Assembly: GCA_022457065.1 (NCBI GenBank)
Contig: JAJGBQ010000007.1
Location: 682,001 to 746,000, forward strand
Direction: 5' to 3'
DNA length: 64,000 nt
Origin: Curvularia sp. ZM96
Lineage: Eukaryota; Ascomycota; Dothideomycetes; Pleosporales; Pleosporaceae
The stretch's first letter is position 1. Each line of letters starts with the position of its first letter. This document shows positions 11,323 to 22,400 of the stretch, piece by piece. The notes beneath the pieces are model-generated. The model had not been told where the DNA came from and ran no database searches. It saw nothing but the letters and a program-made list of their open reading frames with translations. A program made the position numbers and the translations under genes.

Positions 11323-12878
11323 ATGGCTTCGATATTCCACGCTCTCCCCCAGCTGCGCACGGCAGCTCCCCGTCTCTCGCGGCGACTCTTCTCCTGCAGA
11401 CAATGCCTCCATTCGCCCATGCGAACTGCTATCCCCGCCTCCGCTCGCGCATCCCGGCCGTCCGTCCTGCAATCAGTGAGATGGAAATCGACCCAATCGC
11501 TCCGCAGCAGTGTTACAGTGGATGCGACCAATGCAGGCAAGGTATCGCTTGCCGAGGCTGAGGCTGCCGCGGAGGGCAGATCAAGCAGTTTTCCCAAGAC
11601 GACGTCCAAGAGCGTCGCATACTGGTTGTTGGGCAGTGCTGCGAGCGTTTTTGGCATAGTCGTGTTTGGTGGTTTGACCCGCCTCACAGAGTCTGGGTAG
11701 GCATGGCCGTCAATGCACCCATTACACCTGCTAAATGGCACAGGCTGAGTATAACCGAATGGCGCCCGGTCACAGGCTCGCTGTGGCCCATGAGCGAGGA
11801 AGAGTGGGCAAGCGAGTTCAACAAGTACAAGGCCTCGCCTGAGTTTGCTTTGCTGAACTCAAGCATGGACTTGGCAGACTTCAAGAAGATCTACTTCATG
11901 GAATGGGCCCACCGTCTCTGGGGTCGTGTCATTGGCGTGACCATGCTGCTGCCAACCGCTTACTTTATTGCCCGCCGAAAAGTGACACCTTCAATGGCAT
12001 GGAAACTGGTCGGAATCTGTGGCATGATCGGCTTCCAGGGTGTCATTGGCTGGTGGATGGTAAAGAGCGGCCTCAAGGACGATCTTTTCGAGCCTGGCAG
12101 CCATCCGCGCGTCTCTCAGTACCGCTTGACCGCACATTTGGGCACAGCTTTTGCCGTCTATTGCTCAATGGTGATGACTGGACTTTCCATCCTCAAGGAA
12201 CACCGCATGCTTGCGGATCCTGCAAAGGCGGCTGAAACTATCAAAGCACTGCAGCACCCAGCTCTGCGTATGTTCAGGGGTTCAGTTGTCGGCCTCACGC
12301 TTCTCGTCTTCACTACGGCCATGTCTGGTGCCCTGGTCGCTGGTCTCGATGCAGGCTTGATCTACAATGAATTTCCTTGGATGGGACTGGGTCTTACTCC
12401 ACCGAGAAAGGAGCTCTTCGACCCTTTCTACAGCCACGTCCCCGATCAGTCGGATCTTTGGTGGCGCAACATGCTTGAGAATCCTTCTCTCGTTCAGCTC
12501 GACCACCGTATCCTCGCCACCACCACCTTCACCGCTGTCATGAGCCTTTTCGCCTACACTCGCTTTTCCAAGGGGGTCCGGACTACTTTGCCCAGAGAGG
12601 CCCACAAGGGTGTTCAAGGCTTGGTCCATCTCGTCTCGCTGCAAGTCACGCTCGGCATCAGCACTCTGATTTACATGGTTCCCACCTGGCTGGCTTCTGC
12701 ACATCAAGCTGGCGCACTGGCTTTGCTGACTGGCGCTGTCGTGCTCTTCAACAGGATATCTATGCCCCGACGGGCCATTCTTCGCCAGATCATGAAGCCC
12801 CAGGCTCCTAGGTCTACCACCGCACCACACATCTCCTCCCGTCTCGAGACCACAAAGGTCGTTGATAAGTCCTTATGA
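11323..12878 (+). CDS. COX15: Heme A synthase, mitochondrial (Cox15)
   Basis: Converts heme O to heme A in the mitochondrial inner membrane for cytochrome c oxidase assembly. Two exons, 11323-11696 and 11744-12878, are split by a 47-nt intron that rejoins GGLTRLTESG to LSITEWRPVTG, the family's hallmark loop; 502 aa, normal for fungi. The N-terminus is rich in Arg/Ser and lacks acidic residues (MASIFHALPQLRTAAPRLSRR), fitting a mitochondrial presequence. Several hydrophobic helices follow, with histidines typical of the heme-binding four-helix repeats (EWAHRLWGR near the middle, DHRILA later). The intron includes an in-frame TAG, so splicing is required. Start is the first ATG of the open exon. 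Confidence 0.95.
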
Positions 12879-13396
12879 GCCTTAGACTCTCTTTCACCCT
12901 GTAGATCCCTTGTATTGTAGCCATGTACAGATCTTTCACGTAGACCAGCTTGTACGATATGTAGGTTGCCATATTACGCATCACGCCACCACTCTCCTCA
13001 TGTCACTTTCGTAGTCAATCACTACATTTTGTATTTTGATTTGCAGATGGATTTTCATGTCACATTGTAGGTCATGCAGCAAGATTTCTTTTTAGAGAAA
13101 CATTCTTCATACGCTGATTATTAGATCGCATCATCAGAATCTGTTTTCAATAGTCTGCAGCTAAGCTTGCACAACTATATTCCCTTCTTGCATCCATTTC
13201 TGCTTCTCACCAATCCCAGTCTTTTCTAGTTTATCTTTCGAACCAAGCTGATGCTGTAACATGTTGCAGCAATTCCAACTCGCACATGTTCATGAAATCC
13301 TCCTAATGCCTCGTACACGGCCCCGCCTATTTGCGATGTCCGAAATTTCCCCCGAGAATCCAAAAGTACCCTGAAAGGAAGAGAACTGACCAATTA
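12879..13396. other. Convergent 3' region, nothing seen
   Basis: About 520 AT-rich bases lie between the ends of COX15 and the AflR-like gene. No gene or repeat was recognised. Confidence 0.5.
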
Positions 13397-14732
13397 TCAC
13401 GACATTTCCTCAACCCAAAACGCCTTCAGGGTATTAATCAAATGCAAAGAAATTGCTTTCAATCGCCGACGCTGCTCCTCATATAATCGGTTTAGCGTCT
13501 CTGCCGAAAAGGGCAAAGCGGCCGCCAATTCATCGCAGGACGAAGGTGGCATGGCGACAATCTTTGCGCCCAACAGGTCCATGGATGCTCGTACGAGGTA
13601 GAGTTCGTCCAGCAGACGCTGTACCGCTTTGGGGTCGCCCTGGTTCGTTGACGGCGAGGCGCTGCCACTGTTCCTACTACGTATGGAATTTGGTCTCAGG
13701 GGAGGCGAGGAAGACACTGAGGATGATGACGATGACGATCGCGAGTGTCGCCTCTCATGCATTGGACTCAGAGCCTGGGATGCGGCGACGTAGGCGTCTA
13801 GAACTTTAGACATGGCGAGACACGACAGCAAGAAAGTAGCCGTCTTGCGAGCTGTCGCATTGCAGCATAGCACTGATTGTGGCAGTCACTTTACTGCTTT
13901 TGTCAACCAGAGTACCAATCCGTTGTTCCTCCATTGCAAAGGGCGTGGGGCCGGTAGCATATGTGGATGGGTCGTCGAGACCACAGAGATGTTGCATCAA
14001 CTGCAGGGCCATTTTCAATCCTTCTTTCTGTTGAGGCGTTTTGTGCATCAGCTGATCTTGGAAAGGGAGCTCACCGCAAGACGCCGTGTTGGGAACGCCA
14101 GTTTGCATGCAAAGGGTGGAGTGAGAACCCAGCAGTAGTGGAAAGTCTTGCTGTTGCTCTTCTGAACATGAAAAGTCTGTTGCTGTTGCGGAGGCCAAGT
14201 TGGCATGCGGGTATCCTGAATATGTCGTCTCGTGGCATACGTGGTTGAGGAGAGACGGAGGGGCGGGTACATCAGATATTGCGCCAGTGGTATTCGTGTT
14301 GTATGATTGATCTATGGCCTGGAAATCCAAGTCTGATAATAGCATGGAAAAATAGTCGTTTTGGCTGGTGCTCTCGGGCAACATCTCCGCTTCAAGCGAT
14401 TTGAGGCTCGAGTCCAACATGTACATGTCTGGCCCTGCTTCTTGCGACTCTAAAGACTCGGATGACTGAACTTCGCTTGCTGATTGCATTGTCGAATCCG
14501 TCACCGTGCGTTTGAGACTTGCTCGCCTTGAAGTTACATCATTTTTGTCTTTGGGGTCGTAGTCTTTCTGTGAGAGGGCTTTCCTTCCCGTCCGCTGTGT
14601 GACGAGGTATTCGCACTTTGTTCCTCTCTTCGTGCATCGCGCGCATGACGGCTTGTCTTTGGAGCATCTTGTCTTGGATGCTGCACAAGCCTGACAGCTA
14701 TCGCGTAGGCGGATGCCGGTTGGTGGTGGCAT
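13397..14732 (-). pseudogene. AflR-type Zn2Cys6 regulator with an internal frameshift
   Basis: Encodes a fungal binuclear-cluster regulator of the AflR type, the class that controls aflatoxin/sterigmatocystin-like clusters. From ATG 14732 the first frame has CQAC-x6-C-x6-C-x2-C-x6-C (about residues 13-40), then a basic linker, an acidic/Ser-rich middle and the start of the AflR C-terminal domain (CDSSQDGYFLAVVS). It stops at TAA 13806-13808. The domain continues at once in a frame shifted by one base (KVLDAYVAASQ..., ending at 13397). The conserved blocks on each side are almost adjacent, and no intron longer than about 29 nt can join them without removing conserved residues. So this is either a real frameshift (one base gained or two lost near 13807-13815) or a sequencing error. 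It would produce a regulator with intact DNA binding and a clipped C-terminus. It is the nearest cluster-type regulator to the PKS, 4.7 kb away. Confidence 0.8.
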
Positions 14733-16701
14733 GGATGCGTGGGGGTTCGAGACTACCGAAGATAGTGATAAGTTTTTTTGAGTATCGGTACCTCAGAAGA
14801 GGTCGGTTGCGGTATGTTTGCCGATGGTAACAATAAAATGATGAAGTGGAGCACGAAATATGGAGTGCCACAAAGTCTGTGTGTTCTCTTGTATATAGAT
14901 CCAAGTCGGGCCTGCCAAGCGAGTTATACAGATCGAATCTTCTCTCCATGATCGTATGCAAGGCCGGTGCTAAGATACAAAACGTGGTTTCGAAAAGATG
15001 AGGTTACCCTTGCTTCCTTCGTCCCGCTTCAGGCATGTGGGAACGCCTGTTGCCAAACATCGCGGCATGCAAGCCTCATGCACCGCTTCACACCACTTGA
15101 GCAGGTCAGCGTATAGCCATAATCATCGGGGGATTTTTGAACGAGGGAGGTTCGCTTTGGTGATTCAACTGGAAGCAACATATTGGCTGAGTGGGTCTTG
15201 TAGAGTAAGCCCTCGCTATGCTTCTCATTTGACTGGATCAAGCTGCCGTGTAACCAAAGCTAGTGCTTTCTTAGTAAACGTTAGTATGATTTGCACAGGG
15301 AAAGCAGTGTTTTAGCAGATTTCGAGCCTCTAAATACCTGGTTGAAGGGGCTTGCAGCTTGCTTAGTCGCCAGTTCGTACAGGAGGACCGAATAGAAGTG
15401 CCGCGACCCCTTCCTTTAAATGGGACGCCTTACAGAAAGCCACGATATCATTATGATGCAATTTTGCCGTGCGGCAACGGTATGCAGCTACAGGGATCGC
15501 CATGAACGAATGGAACCAGGGCGAAGCCCTGATGGATCTCTGGGTCACTCGGCAACCGAATGATTCTAATGCAAAGAAGAAGTAGTAGTCTTTGACGGCA
15601 GAATATATACAGAGTCGTTCTTTTTTCAGGGTTCTCTTGTGTAACTGAGCATAGTACCAAAAACCGGGCAGGACGATTGCTGGGGCGCAATGCTCAGACG
15701 AGACAGCTTGGCAAACTGCTACAATCGACGATGGCCGGAATGGATGCCTGTAGAAACGTCGATACTCGTCAGCAAACCCCAACGGCTCCGAAATGTACAG
15801 CCGAGTGAGTACTGAACAAGACCATCCAACCTGGCCACGTACCAGACATAGTGGAGTAGAATGTCTCGGGGGATCAACCCAATGCGTCCCCTTTGTGACA
15901 GAAGCTTGTAGGAATAGAATGAAATCGGCCGGTTGCAAAGTCACGTCGGATTCCGCCGAGCTTGATGTCAGATGAATTGATGCAAGGTCTATTCATCGCG
16001 GTCTAGTAAGGGGATCGGAGCGATGGAGAAGGAAGCCATGCAAGCCCCTCTCCTCGTCCTTTTCCTATACTGGAGGCGTTTTCCCATTACCCCCACGAAC
16101 GGCACGGGCCCCTAGCGTCGCTCGGGTCGGCCCATGTACGCCGTAACTCGAAAAGCGGCCGCTCGTTGCATCGGAATGGCATCCGTGCATGTGAAATGGC
16201 ATTAGTAGGGGGGCAGGGGAGCAGGGGGCTTGAAGTTTTGGCTTGGCACAATGTCAGCCATCCGTGTTGCTCAATGAAGATCATGTCACCCGTGTGCATA
16301 GACAGAATCAGGTGACATCTGGTATGTAGAAAGAAAAGCGGACCAGCGTCGTCCACTTGCATTAAGGGTCCACAAGAGGGTCAGCCGCTTGCAGCTCTAG
16401 CGTCGCCTGCTGGGCCAATGGGAGTGCGACGTTCCTCAACTCCGTCGCTGCCTCTGAGGCTCCTTGGTCACGATAAACTCTTTATACTGGTTCTTTATTC
16501 TTATTTTGTCAGTCCTGAGATCATTCCTTGATGCATGACAAGATGCCGAGACCATCATACAGATACACAAACTACCGTGCCGCCTGCTCACGTAAACAGG
16601 GCGTAACTGTAGTCCAGAATAGATAAATTCACCTTTGGAAACTTTCCCAGCTCGCTATTCCACAATTTCAGCCGCAATTTCAATCGTAACCAAACTATTT
16701 C
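14733..16701. other. Long divergent intergenic region
   Basis: Nearly 2 kb between the AflR-like gene (minus) and the NmrA-like gene (plus). An open minus frame at 15363-15944 has no recognisable motif and is not accepted. The region contains an inverted copy of the cluster motif at 16379-16393 and a CCAAT box at 16415-16419. Confidence 0.5.
16379..16393 (-). promoter_or_regulatory. Cluster motif copy upstream of the NmrA gene
   Basis: Read on the minus strand this is TGCAAGCGGCTGACC, one mismatch from the TGCAACCGGCTGACC copies at 36760-36774 and 36811-36825. It lies about 310 bases before the NmrA ATG. Binding factor unknown; the CGG core would suit a Zn2Cys6 protein. Confidence 0.5.
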
Positions 16702-17787
16702 ATGATGTCAAAGAAACTCATCACTGTTCTGGGAATCACAGGGACGCAGGTATGTTGAAACATATGCGTCTCACGTCAGACCCACACTGACTGACGCGAG
16801 CTCTAGGGCGGCTCTGTTGCCGGCCGATTTCTCTCTCACGCCGAGTGGCGTGTCCGCGGACTTACGCGCAACCCCGGTTCTGCGAAAGCCAAAGACTGGG
16901 CAAGCAAAGGAGTTGAGATCGTCAAAGGCGACCACGATGATCTAGACTCGCTGAAGGCTGCCTTCCAAGGAACACATGCCATCTTCGCGGTCACTGATTG
17001 GGCCGCGTGCTTCTCACGCGTTTCGGAGAGCCCCAATCTGCAAAACGAAGCGAACAAGGCTGGTCTTTCATATGAAGAATACGCTAGAGACTTGGAAAAG
17101 CAGCAAGGTATCAATGTGGCAACGGCCGCCAGCGACCCTAACGTTCTGTCAACATTGGAGAAGTTCGTTTTTTCAACGTTAGCCCCTGTCAAAGCGATCA
17201 GTGGCGGGAAGTACAAGAACTCGTGGGAGTTCGACTCTAAGGCTGGCGTCGAGCAGTACATACGAGAGCAACTCCCAGAGCTACGGGATCGCCTTAGTAC
17301 CGTTAATATGGGCATTTTCCAGGAGACATGGAAAGAAATTCCCGCATTCCGGCCCCACAAACTCGCCGATGGATCCTTCGAGTACGTCCGTCTCGACTGT
17401 CCCGGCCCGCACAAAGCAAATCCGGAAGTTGTAGCCAGTCGAGACACGGGCGCATTCGTCGAAGCCCTGGTCCTCCACCATCCACCTGGCACTGATGTCC
17501 TAGGCGCCAGCGAGATTATCACCAAGCCAGACTATGCAGCGCTGTGGGGTCGGACCATGGGGGTCAAGACCACTTGTAGGGATGTCTCCGAGGAGGAGTT
17601 CATGAAGTATGTCCCGGCAGGTTTTGAGGCTACTTTGATAGATGATCTTCGATTCTTTTCAGAATACGGCTATGCTGGCGGAAACCCCAAGGTCAAAACT
17701 CCGGCCGAACTGGGCATCAAGACAACTTCCTTGGAGGAATTCTTCAGGAGCCAAGACTGGAGTGCCGTCCTGAAAGGAGAGATGTAA
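16702..17787 (+). CDS. NmrA-like / atypical SDR family protein
   Basis: NAD(P)-binding protein of the NmrA-like family, which includes redox-sensing regulators and isoflavone-reductase-like enzymes. Exons 16702-16749 and 16807-17787 are separated by a 57-nt intron, giving 342 aa. The intron interrupts the dinucleotide motif itself: GITGTQ|GGSVA matches the GxxGxxG loop, followed by RGLTRNPGS, the basic residue that usually selects NADP(H). There is no YxxxK active site, which favours a sensor or regulator over a classical dehydrogenase. Two adjacent ATGs open the frame; either could serve. The gene is divergent from the AflR-like regulator and convergent with the bZIP gene, and its promoter has a copy of the cluster motif. 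Plausibly a redox or nitrogen input to the cluster; that role is inferred. Confidence 0.82.
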
Positions 17788-17995
17788 TGTTTATTACTCA
17801 CTGATACGCCACCTAAGGGCTTCCGAGTTATTGCGACAATGATATCATTGACACACACAAAGTCCTAGTGGTCAATCCAAACATTACCTAGTACACAGTT
17901 CAATCAATTCTCTGATCGTTTACATGACGCGAAGAGAAGTGGCAGCCACTGCCCATTAGATAGACATAAACATCCCCCCAAATACTGAATGATAG

Positions 17996-19047
17996 TCACC
18001 AGCTACTTGCATCGTACTCACCCTCCTCTAGTATGAAGCCTGGTGTTGATATTGGCTTTTCCCCTCTCAGACCTCGCCAATGATTCGTCGACTCGATAAT
18101 CTCCGGGCAACCCCTTAGAAGCCAAGCCCATCTGTCCAGAAAAGGTTTGCTAACTTCCCAATTGTGTGGATCCCACGGTTCGCCCCAGACCACAAGTCCA
18201 GTCCATTCACTCTTGCCACCGCCCGACTCCATGATGTCTTCAAACAGCTGCTGCTCTTCTTCTGGCGACAACAGATTCACGGCCATCAACAGATTATCGC
18301 GCATCCTAGGAAGTGGAAACAGATCGAGCCACGGATGATGCTTCATTGAGAGTTGCAATTTTGTTGGTACGAGGCTGCTCGGTATCGAAGAAGCTACCGA
18401 CATCGCGTATGCTTTGTGGGTCGCGGCATCGCAGCCAAATGGAGACACAGCCGCGCAAATGAGCCAGTCAAACTGGTAACCAAGGACAGCCGCGTTCTTT
18501 GTGAAACCATTAATGATGTTGAACTGGATGAGTTTGAGGTAATGATCTGCGCATGGATCGCCTCTCATGTAGCGCTCCAGCGCTTGGTCGGCGAAGTGTT
18601 GCAGCATGGCCCGTCCCCGAGCCGCATCTTCTTCTGAACAATGGCTGAATGTCGAGGGGATAATGACTCTGCTAGAGGACGATGGTGTGCCCCAGGAAAC
18701 TGCGTCGGGGGAGGAAGCTGAGCGAGACACAGCATCGGACGAGTCGTCTTCTTCAGACCTGGATTTCCATTTCTTCTTCTGTCGTGCTAGATTTATCAAC
18801 AAAGAAAGTGCGTTAGACTCGCTGAATGAGAAGTGTAACAGGAACAAGAACGGTATAGGGTATCGGGATCCATTTTTTTGCACTTACATATTCGCTTGTT
18901 CAATCTATTCTGTAGCCTTTTCCGCTCCTTTGGATTCGTTATACCAGCCCAGTCCTCGCCTGGCTGTCTTATGTAGGCCGCATGCCGCATGCGCTGCAAC
19001 TCAACACACGGAGCGTAAGTTGCGTCGGAAGTACTGAGATGCTCCAT
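17996..19047 (-). CDS. bZIP-type transcription factor with DUF3425-like C-terminus
   Basis: Likely transcription factor of the fungal bZIP/DUF3425 group. Exons 19047-18888 and 18786-17996 are joined across a 101-nt intron that splits the basic region: DWAGITNPKERKRLQNRLNK and then RI|SRQKKKW. Product 316 aa if the start is ATG 19047; an ATG farther in (MRHAAYI) is an alternative. The C-terminal half has the DUF3425 signatures HPWLDLFPLPRMRDN, EPWDPHNWEVS and a closing WAWLLRGCPEIIESTNHWR. No leucine heptads follow the basic region, where an acidic/Ser-rich stretch sits instead, so dimerisation by a classical zipper is not evident. A shortened cluster motif lies at 19149-19163, about 100 bases before the ATG. 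It may regulate the adjacent PKS genes, which is inferred from position. Confidence 0.8.
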
Positions 19048-19148
19048 GGTGATGGTAATGGCGATGAAACTAAGGTTCTCAGGCGGAGTCGTAGGGCGGG
19101 AACATGGCTGTACCTTTCCCCCGCCCGGACCAATTCCCCTGCGGTGAG

Positions 19149-19163
19149 AGTGCTTGGCTGACC
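19149..19163 (+). promoter_or_regulatory. Shortened cluster motif upstream of the bZIP gene
   Basis: AGTGCTTGGCTGACC shares the TTGGCTGACC core with the copy in the PKS/AOS promoter but is two bases shorter on its TGCA side. It lies about 105 bases from the bZIP start. This is weaker than the other copies. Confidence 0.35.
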
Positions 19164-19466
19164 TACACCATGGCAAGGGTAACGGTTCAACAGCGCGCTA
19201 AACTAGGGTTCCTGGAAACCTCCCTTCGGACAGAATAAAACCAATCCAATACTTTGCTGAACTACAACTAGCACCGATCCCTGGGAGTATCTTGTGCCAT
19301 TAAAGTGGAGCTGAACCGTCCTGCATTGGACGCCTGAGCAAGTTTGTACGCGTGGACAACATGGTCAAACCAGGCAACAAATCCTATTTACACTTATTCG
19401 GAAACTACAAGCATAGAAACAGCCATGCGAAACTAACTCTGACATTAATTCAACACCATAATGACG

Positions 19467-22400
19467 TCATTTCCCCCCGAGAGCCTTTAGTAATCCAATT
19501 ACTGCCTGCTTACCCAGCTCCTCCAATGTACCGTAGCCGAGAAGTTGCAGAACACTGATATCGAAGCCGAAAGTTTGTCTCCACCAGTTCCGCAGCTCAA
19601 TTCCGACCAATGAGTCTAGCCCAAGTTGCTGAACTGGCTGCGTAATGTCCAATTCATCATCCTCGGGTCTCAACAGCAATCTCATGAGCTGCTTTCCGAT
19701 CTCGAACGCGATATAGGTAGCCGTCTCAGGCTTGGCGAGAGTCTCAGCATCCGTCTTGGCAGCAGCAAGGAATGTCTTGAAGGCATCGTTGCCGTTGCCT
19801 GCACTGCCAGCCTCACCGTCGCTGATGTTGTGCCAGATGCCCATTCGGACGTCTTTCTTCCAGTGCGCGCGGCTATCCGCATGGCTGAGAGACTTGTCCG
19901 AAGCAAATCCAGTAGCAAAAGTGTTCTTGTAGACAAAGGGAACACGCTTGGTATCCACATTCAGCTGGGGTGTGGGGTACGAGGCCGCGGCCCGGAATGC
20001 GTCAATCATCTCTGACTCAGTGACGCCCGAGTAGCCACCCTGCAAGAGTCGCTGCAGCAGTTGCTGGTCTCGGGCGGCGTAACCCATCCCTGCAACCGCG
20101 CCGATGTCGATCGACGATGCTGGCAGACCGTTGCTGTTGCGCCATAGAGCGAAGGCGTCCAAGAAAGTGTTGGCGCCGGCATAGTTGGCTTGACCAGGCT
20201 GGCCGGTGCTACCCGACATAGACGAGAGGAAAACAAAGAAGTCGAGGTTAATGCCGGCTTCCACGGTAGCCTCGTGGAGATACCATGCTCCCTTGATCTT
20301 AGGACCGGTGGCCTTGACCCACTGCTCTATCGTCATGTTGCGGAATGCCTCATCCTGAAGAAGCATGGGCGAATGTAGGATACCCTTGAGGTTGGGCGCC
20401 TGCTTGACGGCACGGAAGACGTCTTCCTTGTTGACCATGTCTCCTTTTACCAACACAACTTCGCAACCCATGCTTTCAAACTCTCTGATGGTGTCCATCT
20501 CCTCGGGTCGTGCTCCGGGGTTGCGTGAGAAACAGACGATACGGCGGGCCCCGTTCTCGACCAGATGCCGAGCAATGACAGTTCCGATACCACCCAAGCC
20601 TCCGGCAAGCAGGTATGATGCTGTCTTGTCTGTTTTGAACAAGTCGTCAGCGACCTTGACATTGCTTGAGCCAACGTCGAATCGGCCATCGGCGTCCCTG
20701 AGCTGAAGCACGACTCGCTTGGAGTCCTTGTTATCTTGCACATGCTTGATAGCATCATCTAGGTGCGAGGCCTCATATGCTACTCGAGGAGCAAGTGGAG
20801 CAATCTTTCCTGCTTTCAAAAGCTCGACAGCGGATTTAAGCAGTCTAAAATCGGACATCAAACGTTAGTGACCCGATCAACATCACGTAGATATCTAGCT
20901 TTGTCACTTACCCCTTAGCAACGGACGGTTTCTTGGCTACAAGGGCCTCCAGATTGACACCAGCGTAGCTCCTGCCATCCAAGAAGGCGCTCAGTTCTAG
21001 TTTTCCGGCACCAACGAGATCTGTAGTGCTGAGTTCAATCATCTTGCCGAATTCGGCGACACACTTCCATGTTGCGTGCAAAAGGTCGCCTGAGAGAGAG
21101 TTTATAGCAACGTCAACTCCCTTTCCGTCTGTTGCTTGCATGACCTGTTTCAAGAAGCTGTCATCCGTGGAGCGGAAGATGTGGGAAGTGGGAAGACCGC
21201 AGTTCTCGACGAGGTGTAGCACCTCCGATTCCGTGCTAACAGTTGTGTAGATGTCCGCGCCTGACAATTTTGCAAGCTGCAAGGCAGCGAGGCCGACACT
21301 GCTTGTAGCGTTGTGGATTAAAACAGACTGCATGAGCTGTCAGCATGATTGCTTTCATGATACCCCAAGAGTGGTTGAGTAATGAGAAGCTGAGCAACTT
21401 ACTTGTCCGGCCTGTAGATTTCCAGCCGTCTGAAGAGCTGCCATGGCGGTTCCAAATGAAGACGGCAAAGTAGCTGCTTCTTCAAAAGACATGTTTTCGG
21501 GAATCTTCTCGACGAGCATCTCTGATACTCTTAGGTGCGAAGAGAAGCTGCCAGTGCCAAGAGCAATGACATGATCACCCACTGCAAAGTCTTTCACGTC
21601 AGGGCCGATGGCGGAAATCCTGCCACTGGCGCTTCCGCCGAGACCTCCAGCAGGATAAGGACTGGTGCCCATAATCTCATTGACATCCTGCGAAAGAAGT
21701 CGAGTTAGCACGATACATGTACACTATCAGAACAATTTGAAGAGAGCATACCTTGGAGGTGAGCTCAACATGGAAGACTTCGATATCGACTTGGTTTCCA
21801 GCCAGAGGCTCAGTCCGATGTGACACCCAACTCAGGGAGCCTGTGCGACCTGGTTTCTCGGCTACCAAGGACACATGTTCCTTTTCGGCACGGCTAGAGA
21901 GGCGTTCATCCTCAAAAGTGAACGGGTAGAAGCGAGGCACATTGATCGTGCCATCGACGATTGCATACTCGTAGTTGGGTCTGAACAACTCATCTTCTTT
22001 CTGCTTTTGGAAATGCGTGAAGGCATCAGCAACTTCGTCTAGTGATGCGCTCACGTCTTCAACCTCGCAGGTAGCAAAGTCGATTGTATCTTCTTGGCGA
22101 ATAGAGCGAATTGCGCCAATGACCGTTGCGTATCGAGGGTCTTTGCACTGCATCTGGGACGGGCGAGTAATCCAGAATAAACCTCGCTCACCAATTCTGG
22201 CGAGGAATTTCTGTAGGGTCTGGAAGCGATGGTTATCGATGTTTTCGAAAAAGGGGCTCTCCTCGTCAAGCAGACTAATGACATGTTGCGATTCTGGCGG
22301 CAGCTCCTGTCCGAAGATGCACTTGTTGACCGAGTAGCCTCGACTGTGAAGTTTCTGGCTCACAGCATCGACATTCTTGCCATCATGCTTGTACGCTAGC

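Noticed and set aside
13806..13873. An intron explaining the frame change in the AflR-like gene
   Set aside because: The only in-place GT..AG pairs give introns of 26-29 nt; longer ones delete conserved AflR-domain residues.
14744..14760. GGTTCGAGACTACC resembling a tRNA B-box
   Set aside because: No A-box or paired acceptor ends nearby; it overlaps the promoter of the AflR-like gene.
15363..15944. Minus-strand open frame of 193 codons
   Set aside because: No motif, no similarity I recognise and composition like the surrounding non-coding DNA.
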